64,000 nucleotides of DNA from SMWD01 sp964629475 (GCA_964629475.1 CAZVQW010000002.1:1-64000), one strand, 5' to 3'. Shown: positions 50,828 to 61,040, counted from the first letter of the stretch. Translations and numbers: made by a program. The notes: a model not told the origin generated them from the letters alone.

Positions 50828-52826
50828 ACGCTCGCACGGCCGCGAGAAATCTGCGCCGCAGTTGCTGCCTGTCGTCTTCGATTCCGTCGTAGCGTAGCCG
50901 GATATACATATCGAACAGCGCGCACAGTTCCGTACTCAGGTCCGGTCGTTGAGCGCACAGGGCGGCGAGATATTCGTGCGGACCTTCCGATGGTCGCCGG
51001 TAGCGTGCGACTTTGCCGGTACGCTGACACAGGCGCTCGTAAGCTATGAGCAGGTCGTCGAGCCTGGGCTTCATCCGAACTCGCTGCACGATGCCGATCA
51101 AGATCAGCAATCCCGTGATCGATACAGCCATCACCATCACGAGGTGTTCGACAGATGGATGACGAATACCGACCAGGCTCATCATCGTTGCCTGGGTTTG
51201 CGGGCCGAAACTTAAAACCCAGCGGTTCCAGCCGGCGTTCAACGCATCCCAGCTCATGGCAATCTGCACAAATAGCCGGCTATCCGCGAGCATGTTGCCG
51301 CTGATTTCGTCCCTGCGGTTCATCGCTGCGTCGAAGCCGTATTCGATACGATCGGGTGCAACCATTGCCGTCGGGTCGTAACGCACCCAGCGGCCGTCAA
51401 TCCAGGCTTCAGCCCACGCATGGGCATCGGATTGCCGGATGATCCAGTAATTGCCCAGCGGATTCCGCTCGGCACCTTGATACCCGGTCACGACGCGTGC
51501 GGGAATGCCACCGGCACGGGCAAGCAGTGTGAATGCAGAGGCGAAATGACCACAGAACCCGCGCCGGGTGTCGAACAGAAATTCATCGACCGGATCGTCG
51601 CCGAGCGATGGTGGTCGCAGCGTGTAGTAAAAAGGTTCTGCGGCGAAATATTTCAGGAGCTCTTGCAGGTAATCGGCATCACTCGCTGCCGTGTCACGGA
51701 GTTGTCGAGCAAATGCGAGGCTGCGCGGGTTTGCAGGATTAGGTAATGCCCTATCCCAGTCGAGCATGGTTGAATTAACGTCCTGAATCCGGCTTCCGCC
51801 GAGAACAGAAGTGCCGCGGTAGGAAGTGCGTTGCTCGACTGGCATGTTACGGAGTAACTGTCCTGCTCCGCTGAGATGCGCGTCGTGTGCATCCCACGTA
51901 AACGGTGTCTCCAGCGCGAGCAACCAGCGCTGCCCATGTGGCTCGAGCGTGACTTCGTAGCCAATTGTTGGTCCCGGCCAATCCGAGTCTGCCGGGTTTG
52001 CCGCACTCGATCGTCCTACGGGTCGTTGCAGCCATTTTCGGCCATCGAACTCGTTCATGACCGGTCCACGCCAATATAATGCGGAGGTCCTGGGTGGCGC
52101 TGTGTCGAAGCGTACGCGAAACGCGACCTTGTCGGACATTGCCAGTTCGCTGATGTCACCCGGATTTAACTCACCGGATAGACCGGTGATTGCCTGATTG
52201 CCGCCACTCGGCAACGACCAGAATGGCCCGGGAATCCGCGGGAATAACAGAAAAAGCAGCAATGCGACCGGTAGTGACTGGAGCACCAGGCGCGTTGCGT
52301 GAGCCATGGCGTGCGGTGCCGACACGACCGGACCGATTCTGGCGATCTGGGCTAATGCCGCTGTTGTGATGAGTACGCTGATGATGAGATATGCGGCTGA
52401 CCAGATTGCCTGTTCGCGCAGGAATGTTGCGAATAACAGGAAGTAACAGATGAAAATCACGATTGCCCGATCGCGATGGCCACGTGTTTCGAGCAATTTC
52501 ATGGCCGCCATGATCAGTAGTAGTGCGGAACCAGCGCTGAGTCCGGATACCTGCCGATAGCTGAATAACACGCCGAGAAAGCCAAGTACCGTCAGCGGCA
52601 CGCGAATCCAGATGCTCGGCAGCGGCTGGCGCCTGAGTGCAGCGATGATGCGCCAAAGTAGCAGGGTGACAACGACGACCGGCACCCAGGGATGGACGTG
52701 CAGCAAATGTGGCGCACCCGTCAGCAGTATCGCGACGACCAGCCATATGAGTTGTCCAGCCGATACGTTCGGAGTTTCGCTTCGCCGCTCCCGGGTTACC
52801 GGTTTTTTCTGCCGCCATAGCATCAT
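50796..52826 (-). CDS. tgpA: TgpA-type membrane transglutaminase
   Basis: The 676-residue protein has an N-terminal DUF3488 membrane part (about 25-210, six or more helices) and a periplasmic transglutaminase-like domain. The catalytic triad is visible: Cys in RRGFCGHFASAF, His in SDAHAWAEAW, and Asp in VRYDPTAMV. One more helix (about 560-585) and a cytoplasmic DUF4129 tail follow. TgpA is essential in Pseudomonas aeruginosa. It is the last gene of MoxR-DUF58-TgpA, the typical trio, and starts 2 bases after the DUF58 stop. Confidence 0.93.
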   Translation of the reverse strand: MMLWRQKKPVTRERRSETPNVSAGQLIWLVVAILLTGAPHLLHVHPWVPVVVVTLLLWRIIAALRRQPLPSIWIRVPLTVLGFLGVLFSYRQVSGLSAGSALLLIMAAMKLLETRGHRDRAIVIFICYFLLFATFLREQAIWSAAYLIISVLITTAALAQIARIGPVVSAPHAMAHATRLVLQSLPVALLLFLLFPRIPGPFWSLPSGGNQAITGLSGELNPGDISELAMSDKVAFRVRFDTAPPRTSALYWRGPVMNEFDGRKWLQRPVGRSSAANPADSDWPGPTIGYEVTLEPHGQRWLLALETPFTWDAHDAHLSGAGQLLRNMPVEQRTSYRGTSVLGGSRIQDVNSTMLDWDRALPNPANPRSLAFARQLRDTAASDADYLQELLKYFAAEPFYYTLRPPSLGDDPVDEFLFDTRRGFCGHFASAFTLLARAGGIPARVVTGYQGAERNPLGNYWIIRQSDAHAWAEAWIDGRWVRYDPTAMVAPDRIEYGFDAAMNRRDEISGNMLADSRLFVQIAMSWDALNAGWNRWVLSFGPQTQATMMSLVGIRHPSVEHLVMVMAVSITGLLILIGIVQRVRMKPRLDDLLIAYERLCQRTGKVARYRRPSEGPHEYLAALCAQRPDLSTELCALFDMYIRLRYDGIEDDRQQLRRRFLAAVRAFRPTALPTAG

Positions 52827-52828
52827 GG

Positions 52829-53815
52829 CTACCCGCGTTCGGTACCTGCATCATAAAGTGCAAGCGCTTGCAGGCATCGATGTCGATGGACTGTGCCGCG
52901 GTCCGGTGCGATGGTCCGGCCGGGGATTCGCAGGCCCCATGCCTCGCCGCTTGTCTCCGCATCGAGAACCCGTCTGGTCAGCAACGAGAGTCGTTCCTCG
53001 AGATCGCGTACCGGGAAATCCTGCCAGTCGATCCAGACCAGGTCATGAGCGCCGCCATGGTACTCGGTCACCAGTGTTTCGCCGGTACGCGCGAGTACCT
53101 TCCATGCGATTCGTTTCGGCGGATCACCGACACGATACGTTCTTAGTCCCGAGAAATCGTCATCGCCGGCAGATCGTCGTCCGGCGGTCGTTGTGCCGTC
53201 ATGATTGACCATCGACATCGGGGCAAACGGAACGGGTTGCGGATAGATGACTTCGTCGATGTCCATGTTGATCCATGTCCATGCGCGAAATAATCCGAGT
53301 GGATAACGAGTGGATAGCAGCAGTCTGGGCAGGGTGAGTCGACCACGTCGGGTCGTCTTGACACGCAAGCTGACTTGTTGCCGTTCGCCTGGTGGCAGCG
53401 TGCCACTGATCTCCTGGCAACCGTCGTGTCCGAAACGCAGTTGTGTGCGGGGAAAAGTACTTTGATTTTCGATGACGAAGTTGAAACGCACGAATTCCCC
53501 GGCAAATGCAGGTTGGCTCCCCGCAAAATGCAGGTACACGTCAGCGATATTTCGATGGCAATGGTAAATGCTGGTGATACCGATGCCCACGAGCAGGAAT
53601 GTCAGCGCAAAACCCATATTATTGTTGTAGTTCATCGAGCCGATCAGCATCGTGAAGACAACGGCGGCGTAAATCACACCGGCGCGGGTCGGCAGTATGT
53701 AAATTCGGCGGCTGGTGAGACAGCCGGAGTGGGGATCTATGCCCTGCCGGCGACGCGCCCAATCCTGAGCTTTGCGGCCGAATGTATCGTTGAGCCGTTG
53801 TGCAATTGCGTTCAA
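52829..53815 (-). CDS. DUF58 domain protein of the MoxR-TgpA cluster
   Basis: The 328-residue protein has two N-terminal membrane helices (about 42-80) and a von Willebrand-like DUF58 domain with the signature FSGLRTYRVGDPPKRIAWK. Members work with MoxR ATPases in assembling or activating envelope complexes. The start appears to be TTG, overlapping the MoxR stop by TTGA (53812-53815). No ATG is in frame nearby. Confidence 0.9.
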   Translation of the reverse strand: MNAIAQRLNDTFGRKAQDWARRRQGIDPHSGCLTSRRIYILPTRAGVIYAAVVFTMLIGSMNYNNNMGFALTFLLVGIGITSIYHCHRNIADVYLHFAGSQPAFAGEFVRFNFVIENQSTFPRTQLRFGHDGCQEISGTLPPGERQQVSLRVKTTRRGRLTLPRLLLSTRYPLGLFRAWTWINMDIDEVIYPQPVPFAPMSMVNHDGTTTAGRRSAGDDDFSGLRTYRVGDPPKRIAWKVLARTGETLVTEYHGGAHDLVWIDWQDFPVRDLEERLSLLTRRVLDAETSGEAWGLRIPGRTIAPDRGTVHRHRCLQALALYDAGTERG

Positions 53816-54774
53816 GGCACCGGTACGGACTCGAGGACAAAGGCCGCGATATCCGGGTCTGGATGACTCGCGTCGTTACGCGTACGCAGCCGGTGTCCGG
53901 CAACAGACGTGAAGACCGCCTTGATGTCTTCGGGATGGACGCCGGAATGACCGCTGATCATTGCCCAGCACCTGGCGGCATTTACGAGATCCTGAGTGCC
54001 GCGCGGCGAGAGCCCGAGTTCTATTTCCGGCGCTTCGCGGGTGAAGCGAACCAGCGCCTGAGTGTAGTCGAGTATCGTTTCAGAAACGTGTACACCATGC
54101 GCCGCCTTTTGCATTTCGACGATATCGTGTTTCGTCAGTGAGGATTCGAGTGCATCGAGTAATGAACGACGGTCAGCGCCGACCAGTAATTGTCTTTCGA
54201 GACGCTCCTCGGGATAACCGAGGCCGATACGCATCAGGAACCGATCGAGCTGGGACTCTGGTAGTGGAAAGGTACCGATCTGATGCATCGGGTTTTGTGT
54301 GGCGATGACGAAAAACGGTTCAGGCAGATCATAGGTATTGCCGTCAGCGGTCACCTGCTGCTCTTCCATGGCCTCGAGAAGGGCGCTTTGCGCTTTCGGT
54401 GTTGCGCGGTTGATCTCGTCGGCGAGCACCAGTTCGGCAAACAGCGGACCCTCGTGAAAACGGAAAGCTGCCTCGCTTTGTTCGAACACGGAGACACCGA
54501 TGATATCGGCCGGCAGCATGTCGCTGGTGAACTGTATGCGCCGGTATTCGAGTCCGAGTGCAATCGCGATCGCCCTGGCGAGCAGAGTCTTGCCGACACC
54601 CGGCACGTCTTCGATAAGCAGGTGTCCGCGTGCAAGCAGGCATGTCAATGCCAGCCGGATTTCGCGATCCTTGCCGAGAATGATTTGCCCGATCGTCGCC
54701 GTGACCTGGTCAGCCAGTTGCCTGGCCTGATCGCGCCGGTCCCGTTCGGGTACCACTGCCAGTCCGTCAGTCAT
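53812..54774 (-). CDS. MoxR-family AAA+ ATPase
   Basis: The 320-residue protein has Walker A EDVPGVGKTLLARAIA, Walker B ELVLADEINRATPKAQSALL, sensor 1 VIATQNP and an arginine-finger region LLMRIGLGYP-like sequence (here FLMRIGLGYP). MoxR ATPases act as chaperones for metal insertion or complex assembly, usually with a DUF58 protein. It is first in its operon, preceded by a 211-base gap after valS in which I see only a short TACCG-TAAT-CGGTA palindrome (54933-54946). Confidence 0.93.
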   Translation of the reverse strand: MTDGLAVVPERDRRDQARQLADQVTATIGQIILGKDREIRLALTCLLARGHLLIEDVPGVGKTLLARAIAIALGLEYRRIQFTSDMLPADIIGVSVFEQSEAAFRFHEGPLFAELVLADEINRATPKAQSALLEAMEEQQVTADGNTYDLPEPFFVIATQNPMHQIGTFPLPESQLDRFLMRIGLGYPEERLERQLLVGADRRSLLDALESSLTKHDIVEMQKAAHGVHVSETILDYTQALVRFTREAPEIELGLSPRGTQDLVNAARCWAMISGHSGVHPEDIKAVFTSVAGHRLRTRNDASHPDPDIAAFVLESVPVP

Positions 54775-54985
54775 AAGCCCGTTATGCCCTGTTAAAACCC
54801 ATCAGCTGCGCCTCGGATTTTTCGGACCCGTGACGTCTCCGGGCATCTTGCCCTAAGCGGCTCGTGAATGTGTGAACTGCGCCGCAGTTTTTGCCCGAAT
54901 GTGACGTAATGGCCGGTTTCCGACTGTACCGCTACCGTAATCGGTAACGTGGATATTGTCTCCAGGTGACTGTCGGGTGATTTTA

Positions 54986-57757
54986 CTAGTTCAGGGCATC
55001 GAGACGAGCCAGCTGTTCATCGATCTGGCTGATTTCCTGCTGCATGGCTGAGCACTTCTGCTGTTCTTTTTCGATGACGGCGGCGGGTGCATTGGCGCGA
55101 AATTTTTCGTTTGCGAGTTTGCCTTCGACACGCTGTAGCCCGTTCGAGACACGGCCACGATTTTTTGTCAGGCGAGCGCGTTCGGCCGCAACATCGATGA
55201 GCCCGGCCATCGGTACGAGGATTTTCATCCGGCCGAGCAGCGCAGTGGCCGAGGGTGGCGGTTCTTCGCCGGCCGGCAGCACCGAGATTTTTTCCAGTCG
55301 CGCCAGTTTCGTCAGGTAGCGTTCATGTACGCCGAGCAGGTGCAGGTCCTCGTCATTCGTATCCTGCAGAAATACGCTCAGCGGTTTGCCAGGCGCGATA
55401 TCCATTTCGCCGCGAATCTGGCGAATACCGAGTACGAACTGCCGGATCCAGTCCAGTTCCGCTACGGCCTCATCATCGACGGGGAAGTCGGCCTGTTCCG
55501 GAAAAGGCTGAAGCATTATCGATGTATCTTCAGTTGCTTTACCGGCGAACGGCGCGGTGCGTTGCCAGATTTCTTCCGTGATGAACGGTACGATCGGATG
55601 CAGGCAACGCAACAAGCCTTCGAGTACTGTGGTCAGCGTCGCGCGCGTAGCGGCCTGTTCGGCCTCGTTGCCGGTGTCGGTCAGAATGGGTTTGGTTAAC
55701 TCGAGATACCAGTCGCAGTATTCATTCCAGGTGAACTCGTATAGCGCTTTGGTCGCAAGATCGAGTCGATAGTGTGCAAAATGTTCACTCACTTCCCGAA
55801 TGGTCTGGCCCAGGCGCGAGCGAATCCAGCGGTCCGGCAGGCTCAGGTTTCCGGTCGCATCATCGGCGAGCGGTTTTCCTTCGACATTCAGCAGGACGTA
55901 ACGTGCAGCGTTCCAAAGCTTGTTGCAAAAGTTTCGATAGCCTTCGATGCGTTGCAGGTCGAAACGAATATCGCGGCCGGTGCTGGCCAGCGCGCCGAAT
56001 GTGAAGCGCAGTGCATCGGTACCAAATTCCGGTATGCCATCCGGGAAGTGCTTGCGTGTCGCCTTCTCGATTTTTGGCTTCATCTGTGGCTGCATGAGAC
56101 CGGTTGTGCGTTTGGTAACGAGCGATTCGAGGTCCGTGCCATCGATCAGGTCGAGCGGATCCAGGACATTACCTTTTGACTTGGACATTTTCTGGCCGTC
56201 CTGATCACGAATCAGCCCGTGGATATAGACCTCGCGGAACGGCACGTCACCCATGAACTTGATGCCCATCATGATCATTCTGGCAACCCAGAAGAAGATA
56301 ATGTCGAACCCGGTGACGAGCACGCTCGTCGGGTAGAAGGTTTTCAATTCGGGCGTCGATTCGGGCCAGCCGAGCGTCGAGAACGGCCACAGCGCCGATG
56401 AAAACCATGTGTCCAGAACGTCTTCGTCCTGACGCAGAGAAATGTCCGGGCCGAGGTTGTGTTGCTCACGGACTTCGGTCTCACTGTGCCCGACGTAGAC
56501 GTTCGCATCGTCGTCGTACCAGGCCGGAATCCGGTGTCCCCACCATAGCTGACGGCTGATGCACCAGTCCTGGATGTTGTTCATCCATTCGTAGTATGTC
56601 TTGTCCCAGTTTTCCGGGATGAAGCGAATCCGACCGGAGTCGACGGCCTCGATCGCCGGTTTGGCGAGCGGCTCGGCACGCACGAACCACTGATCTGTCA
56701 GGAATGGTTCGACGACTGCGCCGCTGCGGTCACCACGCGGCACCACGAGCTTGTGATCGTCGATGCGTTCGAGCAGGCCTGCAGCGTCCAGATCCGTGAC
56801 AATTTGCTTGCGTGCCGCGTAGCGATCCAGCCCCTGATATTGTTCCGGTGCGTTGTCGTTGATCGCCGCATCGATCGTGAAGATATTGATCAGCGGCAGG
56901 TCATGGCGGGCACCGATGTCGTAGTCATTAAAGTCATGTGCCGGCGTGATCTTGACGCATCCGGTGCCGAATTCCGGATCGACATAATCATCCGCGATGA
57001 TGGGTATGTCACGATCAGTCAATGGCAGGCGCACTCGCTTGCCGATCAGGTGTGTGTAGCGGCTGTCGTCCGGATGCACTGCCACGGCTGTATCGCCGAG
57101 CATCGTTTCGGGCCGCGTCGTGGCAACGACAAGATGTGCGCTGCTGTCGTCGGCCAGTGGGTAGCGGAAATGCCACATGTGGCCGTCTTCATCCGCCGAC
57201 AACACTTCGAGGTCGGAGACTGCCGTGTGCAGGACGGGGTCCCAGTTGACGAGACGCTTGCCGCGGTAAATCAGGCCTTCGGCATGCAGCCGTACGAACG
57301 CTTCGACGACAGCCTTCGACAGGCCCTCGTCCATCGTAAAGCGTTCACGGGACCAGTCGAGCGAACTGCCCATGCGACGCAATTGCTGCTGGATCGTATT
57401 ACCGGATTGTTCTTTCCATTCCCAGACTTTGTCGAGAAATGCCTCGCGGCCAAGTTCGAGGCGCGATTGTCCTTCGGCTGCCAGCTGGCGCTCGACGACC
57501 ATTTGTGTCGCGATGCCTGCATGGTCGGTGCCCGCTTGCCACAGCGCTCGACAGCCGCGCATGCGGTGAAAGCGGGTTAGTGCATCCATGATCGTGTCCT
57601 GGAACGCATGGCCCATGTGTAGCGTGCCGGTGACATTCGGCGGCGGGATCATGATGCAGTAGGGCGCACCGTTGCCGGCAGCTGAAAAATAGCCGGCTTG
57701 TTCCCAGTGCTCGTACCAGCGCCGTTCGATTGCGGCTGGTTGATAAGTCTTGTCCAT
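54986..57757 (-). CDS. valS: Valyl-tRNA synthetase
   Basis: The 923-residue class I enzyme has TGTLHMGHAFQDTIMDA (HIGH-type), the editing domain, KMSKSKGNVLDP (KMSKS) and a C-terminal coiled coil (about 855-923), as in E. coli. Its place downstream of pepA and holC is the conserved gammaproteobacterial order pepA-holC-valS. The gap to holC is 41 bases. Confidence 0.97.
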   Translation of the reverse strand: MDKTYQPAAIERRWYEHWEQAGYFSAAGNGAPYCIMIPPPNVTGTLHMGHAFQDTIMDALTRFHRMRGCRALWQAGTDHAGIATQMVVERQLAAEGQSRLELGREAFLDKVWEWKEQSGNTIQQQLRRMGSSLDWSRERFTMDEGLSKAVVEAFVRLHAEGLIYRGKRLVNWDPVLHTAVSDLEVLSADEDGHMWHFRYPLADDSSAHLVVATTRPETMLGDTAVAVHPDDSRYTHLIGKRVRLPLTDRDIPIIADDYVDPEFGTGCVKITPAHDFNDYDIGARHDLPLINIFTIDAAINDNAPEQYQGLDRYAARKQIVTDLDAAGLLERIDDHKLVVPRGDRSGAVVEPFLTDQWFVRAEPLAKPAIEAVDSGRIRFIPENWDKTYYEWMNNIQDWCISRQLWWGHRIPAWYDDDANVYVGHSETEVREQHNLGPDISLRQDEDVLDTWFSSALWPFSTLGWPESTPELKTFYPTSVLVTGFDIIFFWVARMIMMGIKFMGDVPFREVYIHGLIRDQDGQKMSKSKGNVLDPLDLIDGTDLESLVTKRTTGLMQPQMKPKIEKATRKHFPDGIPEFGTDALRFTFGALASTGRDIRFDLQRIEGYRNFCNKLWNAARYVLLNVEGKPLADDATGNLSLPDRWIRSRLGQTIREVSEHFAHYRLDLATKALYEFTWNEYCDWYLELTKPILTDTGNEAEQAATRATLTTVLEGLLRCLHPIVPFITEEIWQRTAPFAGKATEDTSIMLQPFPEQADFPVDDEAVAELDWIRQFVLGIRQIRGEMDIAPGKPLSVFLQDTNDEDLHLLGVHERYLTKLARLEKISVLPAGEEPPPSATALLGRMKILVPMAGLIDVAAERARLTKNRGRVSNGLQRVEGKLANEKFRANAPAAVIEKEQQKCSAMQQEISQIDEQLARLDALN

Positions 57758-57798
57758 AAGAGAAGTTACAGGCCGGAAGGAGCCTGGTTAAGAAAGGC

Positions 57799-58236
57799 CT
57801 ATAAATTATGTGTGTCGGGTTTGTAACCGTTGTCGCGGTAAAAAATAAAACGCTCGCGACCGCGCTGCCGGCATTCGGCACTCGAGTCGATGATTTCTGC
57901 AATCCGTGCAAATTGATCAAAGAATGGCGGGATCGTATCGGCCAGGTTAATCAGCAAATCACCGCTGGGCACAACGTCGCAGTCGTGGCCGATGGTAACC
58001 GGCGCATTTGGTTTCGGTGCCTGGCCGTTCATTTCGTGCGGGATGAAACTGCCCGGGCGGAACGTCCATAATAATTCGTCGAGTTGGCGTGCCTGCGCAG
58101 CTCCGGTGACATGAGTATGTGTTTTGTTGTCGAGTTTGTAGGCTTTTTCCGTCAGCCGACAGGCGAAATGAAGCCGTGCCCCCGTGTTGGTATCAGGCAA
58201 TACATAGAAGTCGACACGAGGCGTTGTTGCGTTCAA
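57799..58236 (-). CDS. holC: DNA polymerase III chi subunit
   Basis: The 145-residue protein connects the clamp loader with single-strand binding protein. Family marks are RVDFYVLPD at the N-terminus, ACRLTEKAYKLDNKTHTHV, LDELLWTFRPGSFIPHE and the C-terminal RFIFYRDNGYKPDTHNL. Its ATG overlaps the pepA stop (58233-58236). Confidence 0.93.
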   Translation of the reverse strand: MNATTPRVDFYVLPDTNTGARLHFACRLTEKAYKLDNKTHTHVTGAAQARQLDELLWTFRPGSFIPHEMNGQAPKPNAPVTIGHDCDVVPSGDLLINLADTIPPFFDQFARIAEIIDSSAECRQRGRERFIFYRDNGYKPDTHNL

Positions 58237-59717
58237 TGGCGATTCAACAAATATTCAATTAGCAGGGGCACCGGCCGGCCGGTGCTGCCTTTGCGGTGGC
58301 CGGACAACCATGCCGTGCCGGCGATATCGAGGTGGGCCCAGTCATGTTCACCGACGAATTCAGACAGGAATGCGCCGGCTGTAATCGTCCCGGCATCGCG
58401 TCCGCCGATGTTTTGCAGGTCGGCAAAGTTGCTTTTAAGCAGTGTCTTGTACTCATCATCGAGCGGCAATCGCCAGGCCGGATCGTCGGCTGCTTCGCCG
58501 GCCTTGAGCAGCTGGTTGGCCAGCTTGTTGGAATTCGACAGCAGGCCGCTGCGATAGCGCCCCAACGCGACGAGGCAGGCACCGGTCAGAGTCGCCATGT
58601 CTATGATCAGTTCGGGTTTGAACTTCTGCACGTAAGTCAGCGCATCGGCCAGGATCAGGCGACCCTCGGCATCGGTATTCAGAACCTCGATGGTTTTGCC
58701 GGACATCGCGGTCACGATATCGCCCGGTTTCGTGGCCTTGCTGCCAGGCAGATTTTCGCAGGCCGGGATGACGCCGACGAGGTTCAGCTTTGGTTTCAAT
58801 TGGGCAATTGCCGCAAATACGCCGAGAACCGTGGCAGCGCCACACATATCGAATTTCATTTCGTCCATGGCGGGGCCGGGTTTCAGCGAGATGCCGCCCG
58901 AATCGAATGTAACGCCTTTGCCGACCAGTGCGACCGGTTTGCGGCTCTTGGCCGCGCCGTTATATCGCAGCACGATGAGTTTGGCGGGTTCGGCCGTGCC
59001 CGCCGTGACCGACAGTAAAGAACCCATGTCGAGTTTCTTCATGTCCGCTTCGGTCAGAATCTCGACCTGCAATTTGGTATGACCTTTGGCAATCCGTTTT
59101 GCTTCAGTCACGAGATGGCTTGGCGTACATACATTTGCCGGTAGATTGCCGAGTTCGCGTGATACGGCCATGCCCTGACCGGTGGCATCGCCGTGTTTGA
59201 TGCCCTTGCGGACCTGTGCGGCCTGGGCCGGTTTTGCCGTGAGTCCGATAGATTTTTGCGTGATCGGCGCGGGTTTATCTACAGATTTCGTTGTCGTATA
59301 GCGATATGCGCCGTGATGCCAGACTTCGATAGCGATACGCGCACGGCGATAAACATCGGCACCGCGCACAGCTTCGGCATTCAGTGTACACACGGCATTC
59401 TTGAATTTTGTCTTGCGCAGTGAGCCAAAAGCGACACGCACCGCCTTGCGATATTGTTTGCGGTCGAATTTTTCACGGTCACCACAACCAATCAACAGGA
59501 TTCGGTCTGCGGAAAGCTTCTGTGGCGGTTTGATGAGCAGTGCATCGCCGACCTTGCCCTCAATATCGCCATCCTTGAGCAGGCCGGCGATCAAGCCGTC
59601 CGTAGCAGCATTCATGCTTTTTGTCGATGCCGGCAGGGTGCCAGATGCGTATACGGGCAGGATCAGGCAAGCTGTTTTCTGTTTTGTGATGTCACCGGTT
59701 TTGGCTTCGAATCGCAT
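58233..59717 (-). CDS. pepA: Leucyl aminopeptidase A
   Basis: The 494-residue M17 enzyme shows the standard dimetal site: GKGVTFDSGGISLKPGPAMD, MKFDMCGAATV and NTDAEGRLILADAL. In E. coli PepA also binds DNA in ColE1 cer recombination and in carAB control; whether that holds here is unknown. The start ATG at 59717 has GGAG six bases before it; a TTG at 59729 precedes it in frame but lacks a site. It is divergent from lptF. Confidence 0.96.
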   Translation of the reverse strand: MRFEAKTGDITKQKTACLILPVYASGTLPASTKSMNAATDGLIAGLLKDGDIEGKVGDALLIKPPQKLSADRILLIGCGDREKFDRKQYRKAVRVAFGSLRKTKFKNAVCTLNAEAVRGADVYRRARIAIEVWHHGAYRYTTTKSVDKPAPITQKSIGLTAKPAQAAQVRKGIKHGDATGQGMAVSRELGNLPANVCTPSHLVTEAKRIAKGHTKLQVEILTEADMKKLDMGSLLSVTAGTAEPAKLIVLRYNGAAKSRKPVALVGKGVTFDSGGISLKPGPAMDEMKFDMCGAATVLGVFAAIAQLKPKLNLVGVIPACENLPGSKATKPGDIVTAMSGKTIEVLNTDAEGRLILADALTYVQKFKPELIIDMATLTGACLVALGRYRSGLLSNSNKLANQLLKAGEAADDPAWRLPLDDEYKTLLKSNFADLQNIGGRDAGTITAGAFLSEFVGEHDWAHLDIAGTAWLSGHRKGSTGRPVPLLIEYLLNRH

Positions 59718-59787
59718 ATTGATCTCCAAAGATTCATGCTCGCGACTTTCATTCTTATGGCGTAAGCGCCAATAGCTGATTACTGTC

Positions 59788-59813
59788 CCACTTGACTAGT
59801 CCACTTGACTAGC
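59788..59813. repeat. Tandem 13-bp direct repeat in the pepA-lptF promoter region
   Basis: CCACTTGACTAGT (59788-59800) is followed at once by CCACTTGACTAGC (59801-59813). Each contains TTGACT, close to a -35 hexamer. From the second, GATGAT lies 18 bases downstream (59829-59834) as a poor -10. It could be a promoter pair or an operator for the divergent genes. Confidence 0.5.
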
Positions 59814-59936
59814 GAGTTTATCTCACCTGATGATAGCCAGAACGTCCGCGTGGGCTGGAGTGCGCACAGTGTACTTGATTCCGGAATTCTGCGCGAAAGG
59901 ATAAAATGGCGCCCTTGCCGGGCGATAATAGATCAT

Positions 59937-61040
59937 ATGTCGAGTATTCTCAGTCGTTATATCCTGAAGGAAACAGCGCAAACCTGGATCGTCGTGACGA
60001 TGGTCCTGTTGTTGATCCTGCTGACGAACCAATTCGCCACGGTTCTGGGCGATGCGGCTGCCGATAAATTGCCGAAGGAAATGGTGTTCAAGGTCATGGG
60101 CCTGACATCGCTGCAATACCTGACGATTTTAATTCCGATTGGTTTGTTCCTGTCTATTTTGCTGGCCCTGGGGCGGTTATACCGGGACAGTGAGATGGCT
60201 GCACTGATGGCTTGCGGTGTCGGACCGGCATCGCTATACCGCCCACTTACGCTGCTCGCGACCATTCTTGCGCTCCTGGTTGGCTGGCTCTCACTTAGCG
60301 TAACGCCCGGCGCTATCCGGCAGGTTCAGGTTATCGTTGAGGAGGCCAAGCAGCGGGTTGACCTGCGTTTTCTGGAGGCCGGGCGATTCATTACATTCGC
60401 AGATGCGGATGCGGTTATGTATGCCGAGTCGATCACCGCCGATGGCGTGCTTGAGAATGTTTTTGTCCAGCGTCACAAGGGTGACGACATCGAGGTCATT
60501 GTTGCGCGGCGCGCCTGGCAGATCAGCTCGGCGGTTGAATCCGTCAAGATACTCAAGTTCGCCGATGGTCGCCGTTACGAGGGTCAGCCGGGCCGCCCGG
60601 CCTTCCAGATCGTATCGTTTCAGGAATATGGCATGCCGTTCGCGCTGCCGGCCGCCGGGCCGCCGAAGCTGAAACCGGAATCCAGGGCGTTGCTGGATCT
60701 GCTTGGTACCGACGATCCGGTCGATCTTGCCGAGGTGCAGTGGCGCCTGTCCGTGCCACTCGCGCTGCTTGTACTGACGTTTCTTGCCGTGCCGCTGAGT
60801 CGCAGTGCGCCGCGCCAGGGACGTTATGGCGGGGTGGCTGCCGGTGTGCTTGTCTACATTATCTATGTCGACATGCTCGGCGCTGCGAAAGTTTGGGTCG
60901 AGCAGGGGCAGTCGCCCGAGTATCTTGGTTTGTGGTGGGTTCACGTCATATTTATTGCGGCCGGCGCCATCCTGCTTGCCCGGCAGTTTGGCTACATGAA
61001 CGTGTTGTCTCTGCGGCGCAGGGTGAGGGCGCGCGCATGA
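59937..61040 (+). CDS. lptF: LPS export permease LptF
   Basis: LptF is one half of the LptB2FG inner-membrane complex that lifts lipopolysaccharide to the LptC-LptA bridge. The 367-residue protein has the YjgP/YjgQ fold: helices near 13-35, 55-75 and 100-120, a periplasmic beta domain (about 130-265) and three C-terminal helices, with RYILKETAQTWIVV at the start. The ATG at 59937 is chosen; upstream codons are unlikely. Its TGA overlaps the lptG start. Confidence 0.95.
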   Translation: MSSILSRYILKETAQTWIVVTMVLLLILLTNQFATVLGDAAADKLPKEMVFKVMGLTSLQYLTILIPIGLFLSILLALGRLYRDSEMAALMACGVGPASLYRPLTLLATILALLVGWLSLSVTPGAIRQVQVIVEEAKQRVDLRFLEAGRFITFADADAVMYAESITADGVLENVFVQRHKGDDIEVIVARRAWQISSAVESVKILKFADGRRYEGQPGRPAFQIVSFQEYGMPFALPAAGPPKLKPESRALLDLLGTDDPVDLAEVQWRLSVPLALLVLTFLAVPLSRSAPRQGRYGGVAAGVLVYIIYVDMLGAAKVWVEQGQSPEYLGLWWVHVIFIAAGAILLARQFGYMNVLSLRRRVRARA

